Shown here one piece after another: positions 17,288-26,536 of a DNA stretch of 64,000 bases. Positions within the stretch are counted from its first letter, which is position 1; each line of letters starts with the position of its first letter. Source of the DNA: Metabacillus litoralis (GTDB lineage: Bacteria; Bacillota; Bacilli; Bacillales; Bacillaceae). The notes under the pieces were generated by a model. The model was not told the origin of the DNA, made no database searches, and saw only the letters and a list, made by a program, of their open reading frames with translations. Position numbers and translations under genes: made by a program. Location of the stretch: positions 62,001-126,000 of the forward strand of contig NZ_VOQF01000004.1 in NCBI RefSeq assembly GCF_007994985.1, read 5' to 3'.

Positions 17288-18771
17288 CCTTGTGCTAACT
17301 CCTCAACAACTTCCTTTAATTTTTCATGATTTAGATCTTCTCTTGTAATCGTAAAACCTTGGAATCCAAAAGGAGGTTTTGGCTCTGTATATACTTTGCT
17401 TGATGATCCTTCGATTTGATCAACAACTGTTTCCCATGTTCGATTCTGTGATTGGAAGGTAACGTCGGAAAGCTGTGGAAAGCGAACTAAGATTCTTAAA
17501 CCAATTTGATAGATTAAATGTTGGATAGATTTTGTTTCCAGGTGATGAAAAACAGTTGTTGCAATATCTTTAACTTGTTCAGCCGCTACATATTTTTCTG
17601 GTAATTCACCAAATGCATCTTGGATATTTCCATAATTCCAATTAATGTTTAAATAAATAAACAATGGACGGTTATTAGATTCAGGAAGAGTTGTATATTC
17701 ATCATGAATATAACCTGTAAATGAATTACCACTAATTTTAATCAGTTGTAAATCCTTTATACCACTAATAACACTCATCACATCTACGTTGTCTTTTTCA
17801 TCTTTATTTGCATGAAGATATGATGTTCCTTGCTCGTTTCGAGAACGGTTAAATACAAGTTTACTTGATTGATACTCATCATCATCTAACACAACAGATG
17901 GTTGAAAAGGAACCTCTTCTGCTGAAAGTTTGATTGATTCTATATGAGAATAAGTTTGCAAAAAACGATGAGCTACAAATTTTAGAAATCCTTCAATGGT
18001 ATTTCCTTTATAATACGCTAAATGTTTTTGTATAAAATTTTTCATGGAATCAGTCGCAACAACAAGCTCATTATCTCCTTCTGCAAACGATGTAATTAGT
18101 TGTCTTCCACCTACTTCCATCTTAACGTTCCAACCAAAAATAACGTTATTCACCTCTGTTATTAACGATTCAGGTATCTTTTTTAATCCTCTCAGAGGTT
18201 TAAGATTAGTTCGGTAAACAAACACATCTCCCTTACCGTAATACAGTGTTCTACCTTCCATTGAATAACCTCCTTCATTACATACAATATCTCTTAATCT
18301 AAAAAACGAAATTTTATAAATTTCCTTTAATGCAGTTTGAAACTCTTCACTATCATTATTTTTCACTCGTCTTTTCATTGCATCGAAAATAGAATATTTG
18401 TTGTGACCACGTACCGCTAATACAAAAGGAAAACCGAATTTTTTCACATACTTATTATTTAAAGAAGTAAATTTTTTATATTCTCTTGGATTTAATTGAT
18501 CTAACCCTGCTTGTTTTTGTTCCATTTGAGACGAAGAAGAAAGTTTTAATCTTGAACCCAAATCAGGATGACTCTGAATTAATGCTAGTTTTTCCTCTTT
18601 CCCACCCTTCTCTACAACTTTTACCATAAACCGATGTAATTGCTGTACGGATTGGAATGGTGCATATTCCCATGACTGTTCAGCAATCCAAGGAGTATGT
18701 TCAAATACCCAACCCACTTTATTGACAAATTCCTCTTTTGTGAATTCGTTTACCTCATGAATTGATAACAA
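17284..18771 (-). CDS. pucL: Bifunctional OHCU decarboxylase-uricase
   Basis: Fusion of the first and third enzymes of urate breakdown, 495 aa as in B. subtilis PucL. The N-terminal about 165 residues are OHCU decarboxylase ('LIQSHPDLGSRL' with the catalytic His, 'KFGFPFVLAVRGH'). Residues about 175-495 are cofactor-free urate oxidase ('RTLYYGKGDVFVYRTNLKPL', 'ATDSMKNFIQKH' with the active-site Thr, and 'SVVLDDDEY'). With PucM it should convert urate to S-allantoin. The start appears to be TTG with AGGGTG upstream. It is the first gene of pucL-M-H-F-M20; a TnrA-like box begins 45 bp upstream of the start. Confidence 0.95.
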   Translation of the reverse strand: MLSIHEVNEFTKEEFVNKVGWVFEHTPWIAEQSWEYAPFQSVQQLHRFMVKVVEKGGKEEKLALIQSHPDLGSRLKLSSSSQMEQKQAGLDQLNPREYKKFTSLNNKYVKKFGFPFVLAVRGHNKYSIFDAMKRRVKNNDSEEFQTALKEIYKISFFRLRDIVCNEGGYSMEGRTLYYGKGDVFVYRTNLKPLRGLKKIPESLITEVNNVIFGWNVKMEVGGRQLITSFAEGDNELVVATDSMKNFIQKHLAYYKGNTIEGFLKFVAHRFLQTYSHIESIKLSAEEVPFQPSVVLDDDEYQSSKLVFNRSRNEQGTSYLHANKDEKDNVDVMSVISGIKDLQLIKISGNSFTGYIHDEYTTLPESNNRPLFIYLNINWNYGNIQDAFGELPEKYVAAEQVKDIATTVFHHLETKSIQHLIYQIGLRILVRFPQLSDVTFQSQNRTWETVVDQIEGSSSKVYTEPKPPFGFQGFTITREDLNHEKLKEVVEELAQG

Positions 18772-18816
18772 ATTATCACCCTATTCATCATTTTTATTTT
18801 CTTTAGTGACAAATAA

Positions 18817-18833
18817 TGTTATATTTAATAACA
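18817..18833. promoter_or_regulatory. TnrA/GlnR-type operator
   Basis: TGTTATATTTAATAACA matches the TnrA/GlnR consensus TGTNANAWWWTMTNACA at 12 of 13 defined positions and is a near-perfect palindrome. It lies between divergent pucL and pucR, with 45 bp to the pucL start. Either promoter, or both, could be the target. Confidence 0.7.
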
Positions 18834-18892
18834 TGATAAACGTTTTTTACATATATTTCATTAGACATACACACTAAATCACGAGAAAATTT

Positions 18893-18909
18893 TTAGTTAC
18901 TTTAACTAA
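18893..18909. promoter_or_regulatory. Inverted repeat, candidate PucR operator
   Basis: TTAGTTA-CTT-TAACTAA is a perfect 7-bp inverted repeat in the pucL-pucR interval. The same heptamers in inverted order occur at 28013-28027 before the other purine transcription unit. Confidence 0.4.
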
Positions 18910-18987
18910 TTTATAGATTGATCATCTCAGTTTTTTCAACAACCTAAAATACAATGTAATATTTTCTAACAAGTTGGAGGGATTTCT

Positions 18988-20652
18988 ATGAAGATGAGTG
19001 AGTTACTAAATATCCCTATATTTAGTCACGCTAAGGTTGCAGCTGGTTTTAACGGTATTGAAAGAACCGTACAAACCGTCAACATGATGGACGCACCAGA
19101 CATAATAGACTTCTTAAAACCCCATGAATTATTAGTCACGACAGCTTACTTCATTCATGATAATCCAGAAGAGTTAGTTAAACTTGTTAAATATATGGCA
19201 AATCACAATTGCTCTGGCCTAGGCATAAAAACTAGAAGATACCTAAAAGATATCCCTGCAGAAGTAATCACCTTAGCGAATCAAGTCAATCTTCCAATTA
19301 TTGAGCTATCGAACCACCATACCTTAGGTGAAATTGTGAACGAATCTTTAAGTTATATTCTTAAAAGGCAAGCAAAAGAATTACAATTCGCCATTCATAC
19401 TCATAGAGAATTCACTAAACTCGTTCATAGAGGTGAACAACTCTCTAAACTAATTGATCGATTATCAAATATTTTAGATAAACCAATCTTGTTAACTAAC
19501 CATATGAACCAAACAATTGTCGAAACCCATCATTTCAGGGGAAATAATATGAAGATTTTAAGGAAGCAAATCATCCAACATTTGGAGGATATCTATATCA
19601 ATAGCACGGATCAGAGTTTTTGTTTTTCAATCTTCACACCTGAATCCTTAAAAGGACAGCTTGTTTATTTCTTCCCTATTGAAACATACTTAAAGAAAAG
19701 TTACTTGGTTATTATAGGTCTAGATTTCCCAATCGATACCTATACACTGTTATCAGTAGAGCAGGTCACAAATGTCATATCATTTGAGCTACTTAAACAA
19801 CACGCATTATCTGAAAAAAATCTTCATATTAAAAATAATTTCTTTAAGAATTTGTTAGATGGAGATATCCCAGAACAAGAAATACTAAAACATGGGGAAC
19901 AATACGGATTAAAAAAGGATCAACATTACCATATTGTAACCTGTAAAGTGGATGACTCTAACAAAAATTCCTCTAGCTCTTTATTTTTTTCTAATACTTT
20001 TCAATCAGACAGCTTTCATTACACAATATATGAACACCTCCAATCAAAGCTTGCGAGAATTAAAGAAGGGTGTATTGTTTTTATAAACAAAGATATTTTT
20101 GTTATTTTATTAGCTTTTGACCGAACTGAAAAACAAGCAGAACAGCAAATTTTCCAAGTGATCCAATTATTACAGCAAAAAATGGTTCAACAAGCAGATA
20201 TTCAAGTTTCTTTCGGAATATGTAGTACTCGTGATAATTTACAAAGCTTACACAAAGGCTATTTACACGCAATAGATGCATTAGAAACAGGGTTTAAGAA
20301 AGGAAAAAGCCCATTCATCCAAATTTATCATACAAAAGAAATTACCGAGTTACTTCAAATGATTCCCAAAGAAAACCTAACAGAGTTTTATGTAAACACA
20401 CTAAAAAGTCTTGCTTTCACAACAAGTAAAGATTCACTAAGTTTAATTCAAACAATAAGCATTTTCTTAGATAATCATTGTCAAATCGCTGATACCGCAA
20501 AGCAATTATTTGTCCATCGTAATACTGTTATTTACAGAATTGAAAAATGTGAAGATATCTTAGGAATCTCATTAAAACAACCTGAGGAAAGTTTAAAACT
20601 AAAAATCGCACTGTTAATTAGAGAATTTTTAACAGAGAAAAATCCCCCCTAA
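18988..20652 (+). CDS. pucR: Purine catabolism regulator PucR
   Basis: Transcription factor that in B. subtilis controls the puc genes, acting with allantoin, allantoate or ureidoglycolate as effector. It has 554 aa (531 in B. subtilis). The N-terminal PucR-type sensor domain covers about 5-125 ('LLVTTAYFIHDN', 'ITLANQVNLPIIEL'). A CdaR GGDEF-like middle domain lies around 280-430. The C-terminal helix-turn-helix is 'DTAKQLFVHRNTVIYRIEKC' near residue 505. The ATG has TTGGAGGG 8 bases upstream. It is transcribed away from pucL and converges on pucE, with a shared terminator. Confidence 0.94.
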   Translation: MKMSELLNIPIFSHAKVAAGFNGIERTVQTVNMMDAPDIIDFLKPHELLVTTAYFIHDNPEELVKLVKYMANHNCSGLGIKTRRYLKDIPAEVITLANQVNLPIIELSNHHTLGEIVNESLSYILKRQAKELQFAIHTHREFTKLVHRGEQLSKLIDRLSNILDKPILLTNHMNQTIVETHHFRGNNMKILRKQIIQHLEDIYINSTDQSFCFSIFTPESLKGQLVYFFPIETYLKKSYLVIIGLDFPIDTYTLLSVEQVTNVISFELLKQHALSEKNLHIKNNFFKNLLDGDIPEQEILKHGEQYGLKKDQHYHIVTCKVDDSNKNSSSSLFFSNTFQSDSFHYTIYEHLQSKLARIKEGCIVFINKDIFVILLAFDRTEKQAEQQIFQVIQLLQQKMVQQADIQVSFGICSTRDNLQSLHKGYLHAIDALETGFKKGKSPFIQIYHTKEITELLQMIPKENLTEFYVNTLKSLAFTTSKDSLSLIQTISIFLDNHCQIADTAKQLFVHRNTVIYRIEKCEDILGISLKQPEESLKLKIALLIREFLTEKNPP

Positions 20653-20695
20653 GATTCGTGAAAATTTTCAGCTTAACTATAGTTGTCTTAAATCA

Positions 20696-20739
20696 AAAAG
20701 CCGTTCAACACTACCAATTCCAGTAGATGAACGGCTTTT
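20696..20739. terminator. Bidirectional terminator between pucR and pucE
   Basis: Perfect 12-bp stem AAAAGCCGTTCA / TGAACGGCTTTT (20696-20707 and 20728-20739). Both strands end in a short run of T. Confidence 0.88.
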
Positions 20740-20740
20740 A

Positions 20741-21268
20741 TTAAAGGCTTGATTTTCCTGCACAACATTGCTCTTTATAAACCTCAACAGCTCGTAGAAT
20801 ACCATTATATCCTGTACACCGACATAGATTACCAGACAAATGGTCTTTCACTTCATCTTCAGTTGGATTTCGATTTAAATCAAGCAACGATTTTAGACTA
20901 ATAACCATTCCAGGGGTACAATAACCACATTGTAAAGCACCCTCTTCTAAAAAAGCCACTTGCAAAGGGTGTAATTGTTCCGAAGCAACATTCTCAATTG
21001 TTTCAATTGTTGTGTTATTCACCTGATATGCCATTACCAGACAAGATGTCACAACATTCCCATTTAACAATACCGAACAAGCCCCACACCTCCCAATTTC
21101 ACAAGAAACTTTTGTACCAGTTAAGATTAAATCATTTCTAAGAATATCTATAAGTCTATATGCTGGAGGCACTTTCAACTGCATTACTTCTCCATTTATC
21201 GTTACAGTTATATCAATCAAATTTTGCTTTGGTATTTTAATCATTTCATTAATTTCATTTGTTTCCAT
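20741..21268 (-). CDS. pucE: Xanthine dehydrogenase iron-sulfur subunit
   Basis: Small subunit carrying two [2Fe-2S] clusters that pass electrons from the molybdenum centre to FAD. It has 175 aa. First cluster: 'CEIGRCGACSVLLNG' and a later Cys ('VVTSC'). Second cluster: 'CGYCTPGM' and 'NLCRCTGY'. It lies 35 bp after pucD and is the last gene of the xanthine dehydrogenase set. Confidence 0.97.
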   Translation of the reverse strand: METNEINEMIKIPKQNLIDITVTINGEVMQLKVPPAYRLIDILRNDLILTGTKVSCEIGRCGACSVLLNGNVVTSCLVMAYQVNNTTIETIENVASEQLHPLQVAFLEEGALQCGYCTPGMVISLKSLLDLNRNPTEDEVKDHLSGNLCRCTGYNGILRAVEVYKEQCCAGKSSL

Positions 21269-21303
21269 TTCAACTCCCCCAAACCATTTTTAGGTAAGTC
21301 AGA

Positions 21304-23568
21304 TCATACATTCGAAGTAGCATAAAGATCATTAAGCATTTTCTCTGGTGAAATCGGTAATCTGTTAACCCTTATGCCTGTAGCATTAAAAATAGCTGAA
21401 GTTATAGCAGGCGCAATAGCAACTGTACCAATTTCTCCAACACCTCTTGGGCCAAATACATCACCCTCAGACAAAGTCTCATCAACATCTACATTCGATT
21501 TATTAGGAATATCTTTAATAGTAGGAAGAAGATATGAATCAAAGTTCTCTATCTGATACCTCGAATTCTCCATTAAAGAATCCTCTAGTATCGTAAAACC
21601 TAATCCCATAATCGCACCACCTTCAATTTGTCCCAAATATCCCATAGGATTAACAACAGGACCTGCTGATATAGCATGATCGAAATTTATTACCCTTACT
21701 TTACCTGTTAACATGTCTACTTCAACCTCTGTAGCCACAGCAGCAAAAGTATATAAATAATGTCCCCCAACTACCGGATCAGGAGTTGTTGGGAAATGAA
21801 ATTGAGTTTTGAATATCGGCAATTCATTCTTTAATAATTGCGCTATTTCTTTATAAGACAAAACAGGTTTCCTTAAATCCCCTTCTTCCCACACACCATT
21901 TTCCCCTAGCCTCAAACTCATCGTTGAAATCCCAGTAAACTTCGAGACTATTTCTAGCAACTTCTCTTCCCAAGGATTTTTCAACTTATTTATACCTTGC
22001 CAAATCATATTAGTAGATCTCGAAGCTGTTGATGATCCTGAAATCGGTACCAAGTCCGTATCACCAATCACAATATTTAAGTCTTCCTTATCACATAACA
22101 GCATTTCAACCATCATAATTTCAATTGAAGTAAGAAGTCCCTGACCACACTCTTCAAACCCAAACGCAATTTCAATTTTCCCTTCCTTCGTTAGTGATAA
22201 TCTTGCACCAGAGGGATCAGGTCTTCCATAACCAAGCCCTCCACCATGCATCGTTATCGCTGCACCTTTTCCTCTTTTTATCCATTCATCATTCTTTTTT
22301 AACGGGTGTGTTAGTATGGTTGATTTCTCGATCATGTCTAGTACTTTCTTTGCTCCATTATTAGGTACTACCCTTTGCCCCAGAGGCCCTAAATCATTTT
22401 CTCCTCTTACATTCTTTTTACGGAACGAAAGAGGATCTTCATTCAATTTACCCGCAAGCCGGTCCATCTGCGATTCTAGCGCGAATGTAACCTGATTACC
22501 TCCAAAGCCTCTAAATTCTCCAGCCACTCCGTTATTTGTAAAAACAGAAAACCCCTTTACATCTATATAAGGTATAATATATGGTCCTGCAGAATGCTCA
22601 ACTGCAAAATCCAAAACAGCTGGCCCTAATGTAGCATAAGCCCCTGTATCAGCTATTATTTCAACAACATGACCTACTAACATTCCATTTTCATCCGCAC
22701 CAGTTGTCATTTTTATTTTCATTGGGTGTCTTTTTATGCCAGCTTTTACAGATTCTTTTCTTTTATTATGGATTTTAACTGGTTTTTTTGTCATCAATGC
22801 TAATATTGCTGCATAAGGTTGGATATTTAACTCGTCTTTACCACCAAATGATCCTCCAATAGGACTTGAAATTACTCGTATATCTTCTTCTGGTATAGCC
22901 AAGATTCTTGAAAGCTGCAATCGATCCTTAAATCCATGCTGTGTAGCAGCATAAACTGTAATCTTTCCATTTTCCTCCGGTACAACAACTCCACCTTCTG
23001 TTTCCATATAGCCATGCATTTGTCTTGGTGTTTCATAGATTTCTTCGACAACAAATGGACATTCGTTTACTTTCTCCAAAACATGTGTACCTTTTTTATA
23101 AGACGCTTTGTGTAAGATATTCCCCTCCTGATGTAATTTTACAGCACCCTCTTGCATTGCCTTTTCAGGATCATCAATAGCAACAAGTGGTTCATAATCC
23201 ACTTCAATCAATTTAAGTGCTTTATTTGCTATCTCTTCACTTGTTGCAGCAACACAAGCAACCGCATCTCCTACATACCTTACAATATCTATACACAAAA
23301 CCGGTTGATCTTGAAAAATAAGACCGAATCCGTTTAGACCCGGAACATCTTTATGTGTAATAACAGCAACAACTCCATCTAACTCTTTCGCCACATCAGT
23401 ATTGATTGACTTAATCTTAGCATGAGGAAATGTACTTCTCAGAACTTTCGCATAAAGCATTCCAGGAAAAGAATAGTCAGTTAAATATTTTAATGAACCG
23501 GTTACCTTACCAACTCCATCAGGTCTAATTTTCCATTTATCCTGAAACGTTTGTTGCTCTAATTTCAT
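21304..23568 (-). CDS. pucD: Xanthine dehydrogenase molybdenum-binding subunit
   Basis: Catalytic subunit that hydroxylates hypoxanthine and xanthine to urate using a molybdopterin cofactor. It has 754 aa (about 745 in B. subtilis). Seen: the small N-terminal aldehyde oxidase domain, 'GGSFGGKDELNIQPYAA', 'GEFRGFGGNQVTFALE' (substrate and cofactor loop), 'GFEECGQGLLTSIE', and the C-terminal 'GPRGVGEIGTVAIAPA' with the catalytic base Glu. It is separated from pucC by 262 bp in which I see no clear promoter or terminator. Confidence 0.95.
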   Translation of the reverse strand: MKLEQQTFQDKWKIRPDGVGKVTGSLKYLTDYSFPGMLYAKVLRSTFPHAKIKSINTDVAKELDGVVAVITHKDVPGLNGFGLIFQDQPVLCIDIVRYVGDAVACVAATSEEIANKALKLIEVDYEPLVAIDDPEKAMQEGAVKLHQEGNILHKASYKKGTHVLEKVNECPFVVEEIYETPRQMHGYMETEGGVVVPEENGKITVYAATQHGFKDRLQLSRILAIPEEDIRVISSPIGGSFGGKDELNIQPYAAILALMTKKPVKIHNKRKESVKAGIKRHPMKIKMTTGADENGMLVGHVVEIIADTGAYATLGPAVLDFAVEHSAGPYIIPYIDVKGFSVFTNNGVAGEFRGFGGNQVTFALESQMDRLAGKLNEDPLSFRKKNVRGENDLGPLGQRVVPNNGAKKVLDMIEKSTILTHPLKKNDEWIKRGKGAAITMHGGGLGYGRPDPSGARLSLTKEGKIEIAFGFEECGQGLLTSIEIMMVEMLLCDKEDLNIVIGDTDLVPISGSSTASRSTNMIWQGINKLKNPWEEKLLEIVSKFTGISTMSLRLGENGVWEEGDLRKPVLSYKEIAQLLKNELPIFKTQFHFPTTPDPVVGGHYLYTFAAVATEVEVDMLTGKVRVINFDHAISAGPVVNPMGYLGQIEGGAIMGLGFTILEDSLMENSRYQIENFDSYLLPTIKDIPNKSNVDVDETLSEGDVFGPRGVGEIGTVAIAPAITSAIFNATGIRVNRLPISPEKMLNDLYATSNV

Positions 23569-23830
23569 TGTTCTCCCTCACTTTCTTATCAAAATTACTT
23601 CAACCAAAAATACTAATAGAATGTTCTCTTTCAATTGTTTCAAGAAGCTTCTACCTTAAACACCGCCATTAAATAAAGATACGGAAACTTCCTTATTATC
23701 ACATCACGCATCACACACCATTCCATGGCGGAAAGATACCACTAACTTGATACAGCGTAGTTTCAGCGAAAGATATAGAAGTTACAGAGATTGTGAAGGA
23801 GAATGATTAATTTTTAATTTGTTCTCTCCA

Positions 23831-24700
23831 TTATATAAATTGCTTTTTTAGTTTAGATATAATAATATTCGCCGCGACTTTTTTCCGATATTGATCACTT
23901 AAAAAGGGATCTGAATAAGAATTAAATTCATTTAGTATTTCTGAATAAACAAGTTCTGATGAAAATTTAAGACTATCCGTTTTCAATAATTCCTCAACTT
24001 GATATAACCTAACCGGATAATGACTACCTCCCCCAACAGCTAATCGAACGTCCAACAGCTCCTCGTCTTCAAATCTCCACATTCCACTAACCGAGACAAC
24101 AGCAGGTGTAAAAGCTTCTCGTCTACCAACTTTTTTATAAAAATAACTTACTTGCTCTTCTGGAAAAGGAATCCGGATATCGATTAATAAAAATGAAGAA
24201 TTTTGTTTGTCATTAAGCCAATCGCTAATTTTCTTAGTCATTTTTTTACCATTCATCAAACAAGTAATCTCTGCATCTAATACTAGTAGCGCCGGTAATG
24301 AATCTCCTATTCTACTTGCAACGTTACCACCTACAGTAGCTAGATTTCGAACAGCTGGAGCAGCTATACTATGGCATGCAGATACAAATAAGGGACAATA
24401 CATCGCTGTTAATGTATGATTTAAACATTCATTAATTGTTGTTAAAGCTCCTATTTTAACAAAACGTTTCTGACCCTCTTTTACCACTTCAACACCCTTT
24501 AATTCAGATAAATTTTTTAAACTAACAATATGCTTCGTCATTATTTCATTAGCTTCCCAATCAAGTTGCATTAATGTTCCCCCTGCAATATAAACCCCTT
24601 CTTTAAATTTAGACTTTGATTGCAAAGCCTCTTTTAAAGTTATCGGGATGGAAACTGCTATATCCGATCTCGTTACCGTCTCACTCTTCTCACTAACCAT
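23831..24700 (-). CDS. pucC: Xanthine dehydrogenase FAD-binding subunit
   Basis: FAD-binding subunit that passes electrons to NAD+. It has 289 aa from the ATG at 24700. That start is chosen over an upstream GTG because GGTAGGTG lies before it at proper spacing. FAD motifs of the CO dehydrogenase flavoprotein family: 'GVYIAGGTLMQLDWE', 'LATVGGNVASRIGDSLPALL' and 'VGRREAFTPAVVSVSG'. Order A-B-C-D-E is as in B. subtilis, but here the genes are continuous with an amidohydrolase gene upstream. Confidence 0.94.
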   Translation of the reverse strand: MVSEKSETVTRSDIAVSIPITLKEALQSKSKFKEGVYIAGGTLMQLDWEANEIMTKHIVSLKNLSELKGVEVVKEGQKRFVKIGALTTINECLNHTLTAMYCPLFVSACHSIAAPAVRNLATVGGNVASRIGDSLPALLVLDAEITCLMNGKKMTKKISDWLNDKQNSSFLLIDIRIPFPEEQVSYFYKKVGRREAFTPAVVSVSGMWRFEDEELLDVRLAVGGGSHYPVRLYQVEELLKTDSLKFSSELVYSEILNEFNSYSDPFLSDQYRKKVAANIIISKLKKQFI

Positions 24701-24715
24701 TTTTAACACCTACCT

Positions 24716-25327
24716 TTAAGCTAATAAGGTATTTTTCACATAATTATAATTCTCCACTGTATCAATATCATAAAGTTGGTTCTTATCAACTTCTATCGTT
24801 TCACCGGATAAGGCATTCTTTTTCAGCAACGAGCGCGCACCTGTATCTCCATCAATCTCCAATAATTTTTTAAAGACGGTATCACGAAATAAAATAGGCG
24901 GCCTCAAAATTCCACTTTCACTTGATGCTACATACTCTATTTCATTATTCAATGTTGCAATTAGTTTTCCTATAGTGTTCCTAGTGATAAAGGGTTGATC
25001 AGCAAGAAATACAATAACGGACTTTGCCTCTAATTGCACAGCCCTTGTTATCCCAACCCTCAATGAATTCGATTGGCCTCTATTTGAATGCTCACTCACA
25101 ACAATTTCCCATTTATCAGGAAAAATCTTCAATATTTCTGAGCTTTCGATCCATGGTATTTCCCCTTTTTCTTTTGTGATAATCAACAAATAATCCACCT
25201 TGGAGGCTATAATTTCATCTAAAGCAAATGCCCCCAAAGATTTTCCCCCTAAAGATAATGACAACTTACATGACCCCATTCGACTACTGTTTCCTGCTGC
25301 AAGATATATCCCGATTATCTTTTTCAT
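24716..25327 (-). CDS. pucB: MocA-like molybdenum cofactor nucleotidyltransferase
   Basis: Probably adds a nucleotide (CMP) to molybdopterin for the xanthine dehydrogenase. It has 203 aa with the nucleotidyltransferase signature 'IYLAAGNSSRMGSCKLSL' at the N-terminus, 'IVFLADQPFITRNT' for metal binding, and 'LFRDTVFKKLLEIDGDTGAR' (GDxGAR), typical of MobA-like/MocA proteins. It lies 15 bp before the chosen pucC start, with the pucC ribosome site in the gap. The nucleotide used is inferred from the family. Confidence 0.92.
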   Translation of the reverse strand: MKKIIGIYLAAGNSSRMGSCKLSLSLGGKSLGAFALDEIIASKVDYLLIITKEKGEIPWIESSEILKIFPDKWEIVVSEHSNRGQSNSLRVGITRAVQLEAKSVIVFLADQPFITRNTIGKLIATLNNEIEYVASSESGILRPPILFRDTVFKKLLEIDGDTGARSLLKKNALSGETIEVDKNQLYDIDTVENYNYVKNTLLA

Positions 25328-25394
25328 TTCCAGAGTTCCTTTCCTTTTCGAAGTAAATAGTTTCCATGATCTTAGTTTTCTAAAGGTAGTTGAT

Positions 25395-26411
25395 TCAACA
25401 ATGAGCTTTAACAGAGACTTTCCTTAAGCTAATAATTTCTGCGATTATACTTATAGCTATCTCATTAGGTCCTTCCGCACCAATCGGCAAACCAATTGGA
25501 TAATGAAACGAAGGAGGAATCTCCATCCCTGTTAAAAGTCTTTCAGCACGAGTTCTTGAACCTAATAAACCTACATAATTTATTTGCTTTAAAAGAAGCT
25601 GATTAATTAACTCTTTATCTTTTTCATAGCTATGTGTCATCAAAACAAAAGAATCAGTTTCGCGCAAACAAAGTTTCTTTTCTACTTCTTGCGGAAAAGC
25701 TATTATTCTATCATCTGCATCAGGAAAATATTCTTCACTACAATACTCAGGTCTCCAATCCACAACAATCGTTTGATATCCTAATTGCTTTGCAAGTATC
25801 ACAAGAGGTACAGCATCTGGTCCTGCACCATATATAATTATTCTTGATCTTGCACGAATTGTTTTGAAGTAGAGAAAACTTTCACTGATGTCATTTTCAA
25901 CTAATTTATCTTCTTTTAAAGAATCAAAATCAGGTATACTCCCTTTCCAATCACCAAAAAACTTTTGTTTTTTTTCTACGGAAAATATATAATTCAGCAC
26001 CTTACCAGCTTTTGAAATACTTCTAACATATTTCACATCAAGTCCATCGTTAACATAATCCCTAACTTTAACAAGATCATTGATAAGCTTTGGTGAAAGA
26101 GATTCAATTAACACTTTCACCACACCATTACACCCGGTACCTTGCCCCCAGGAAAGATCATCTTCTCCAGACAAGTCATATGTCACAAATTGCGAATGAG
26201 GTTGGTAATTACCCTCAGAAATTCTTGCTTTCAAATCAACCTCCAAACACCCTCCACTCAACAATCCTACTTGAGTGTCATTTTCTTGAAATAACATCAT
26301 TGCCCCTTCTTTTCGATATGCAGAACCATTAACATCAACAATTGTCGCAAGTACATTTTTATGTGGGGAAGATGATAAACTATCCAATATTTCAAAAATA
26401 TCAGTTCTCAT
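25395..26411 (-). CDS. pucA: XdhC-type xanthine dehydrogenase maturation factor
   Basis: Binds, sulfurates or stabilises the molybdenum cofactor and helps insert it into the dehydrogenase. It has 338 aa (330 in B. subtilis). The N-terminal XdhC/CoxI domain has 'VLATIVDVNGSAYRKEGAMML' split around the first strand and 'GLLSGGCLEVDL'. The C-terminal Rossmann domain carries 'IIYGAGPDAVPLVILA' and ends with 'GLLGSRTRAERLL' and 'PIGLPIGAEGPNEIAISI'. It lies 67 bp before pucB. Confidence 0.94.
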   Translation of the reverse strand: MRTDIFEILDSLSSSPHKNVLATIVDVNGSAYRKEGAMMLFQENDTQVGLLSGGCLEVDLKARISEGNYQPHSQFVTYDLSGEDDLSWGQGTGCNGVVKVLIESLSPKLINDLVKVRDYVNDGLDVKYVRSISKAGKVLNYIFSVEKKQKFFGDWKGSIPDFDSLKEDKLVENDISESFLYFKTIRARSRIIIYGAGPDAVPLVILAKQLGYQTIVVDWRPEYCSEEYFPDADDRIIAFPQEVEKKLCLRETDSFVLMTHSYEKDKELINQLLLKQINYVGLLGSRTRAERLLTGMEIPPSFHYPIGLPIGAEGPNEIAISIIAEIISLRKVSVKAHC

Positions 26412-26536
26412 TACACTCTCCCTCCAAACAAAACTCTAGGGATTATAAAAAATATGATTGTAAGAAGTTTTATTTATCTTTATTGATTCTCTATTTCAAC
26501 CGATAAAAAGAAGCTGCAGAATTCACAACATAAAAA

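Noticed and set aside
23569-23830. Separate promoter for pucD in the 262-bp pucC-pucD gap
   Set aside because: No convincing -35/-10 pair or operator, and no terminator; the gap may just be an old insertion.
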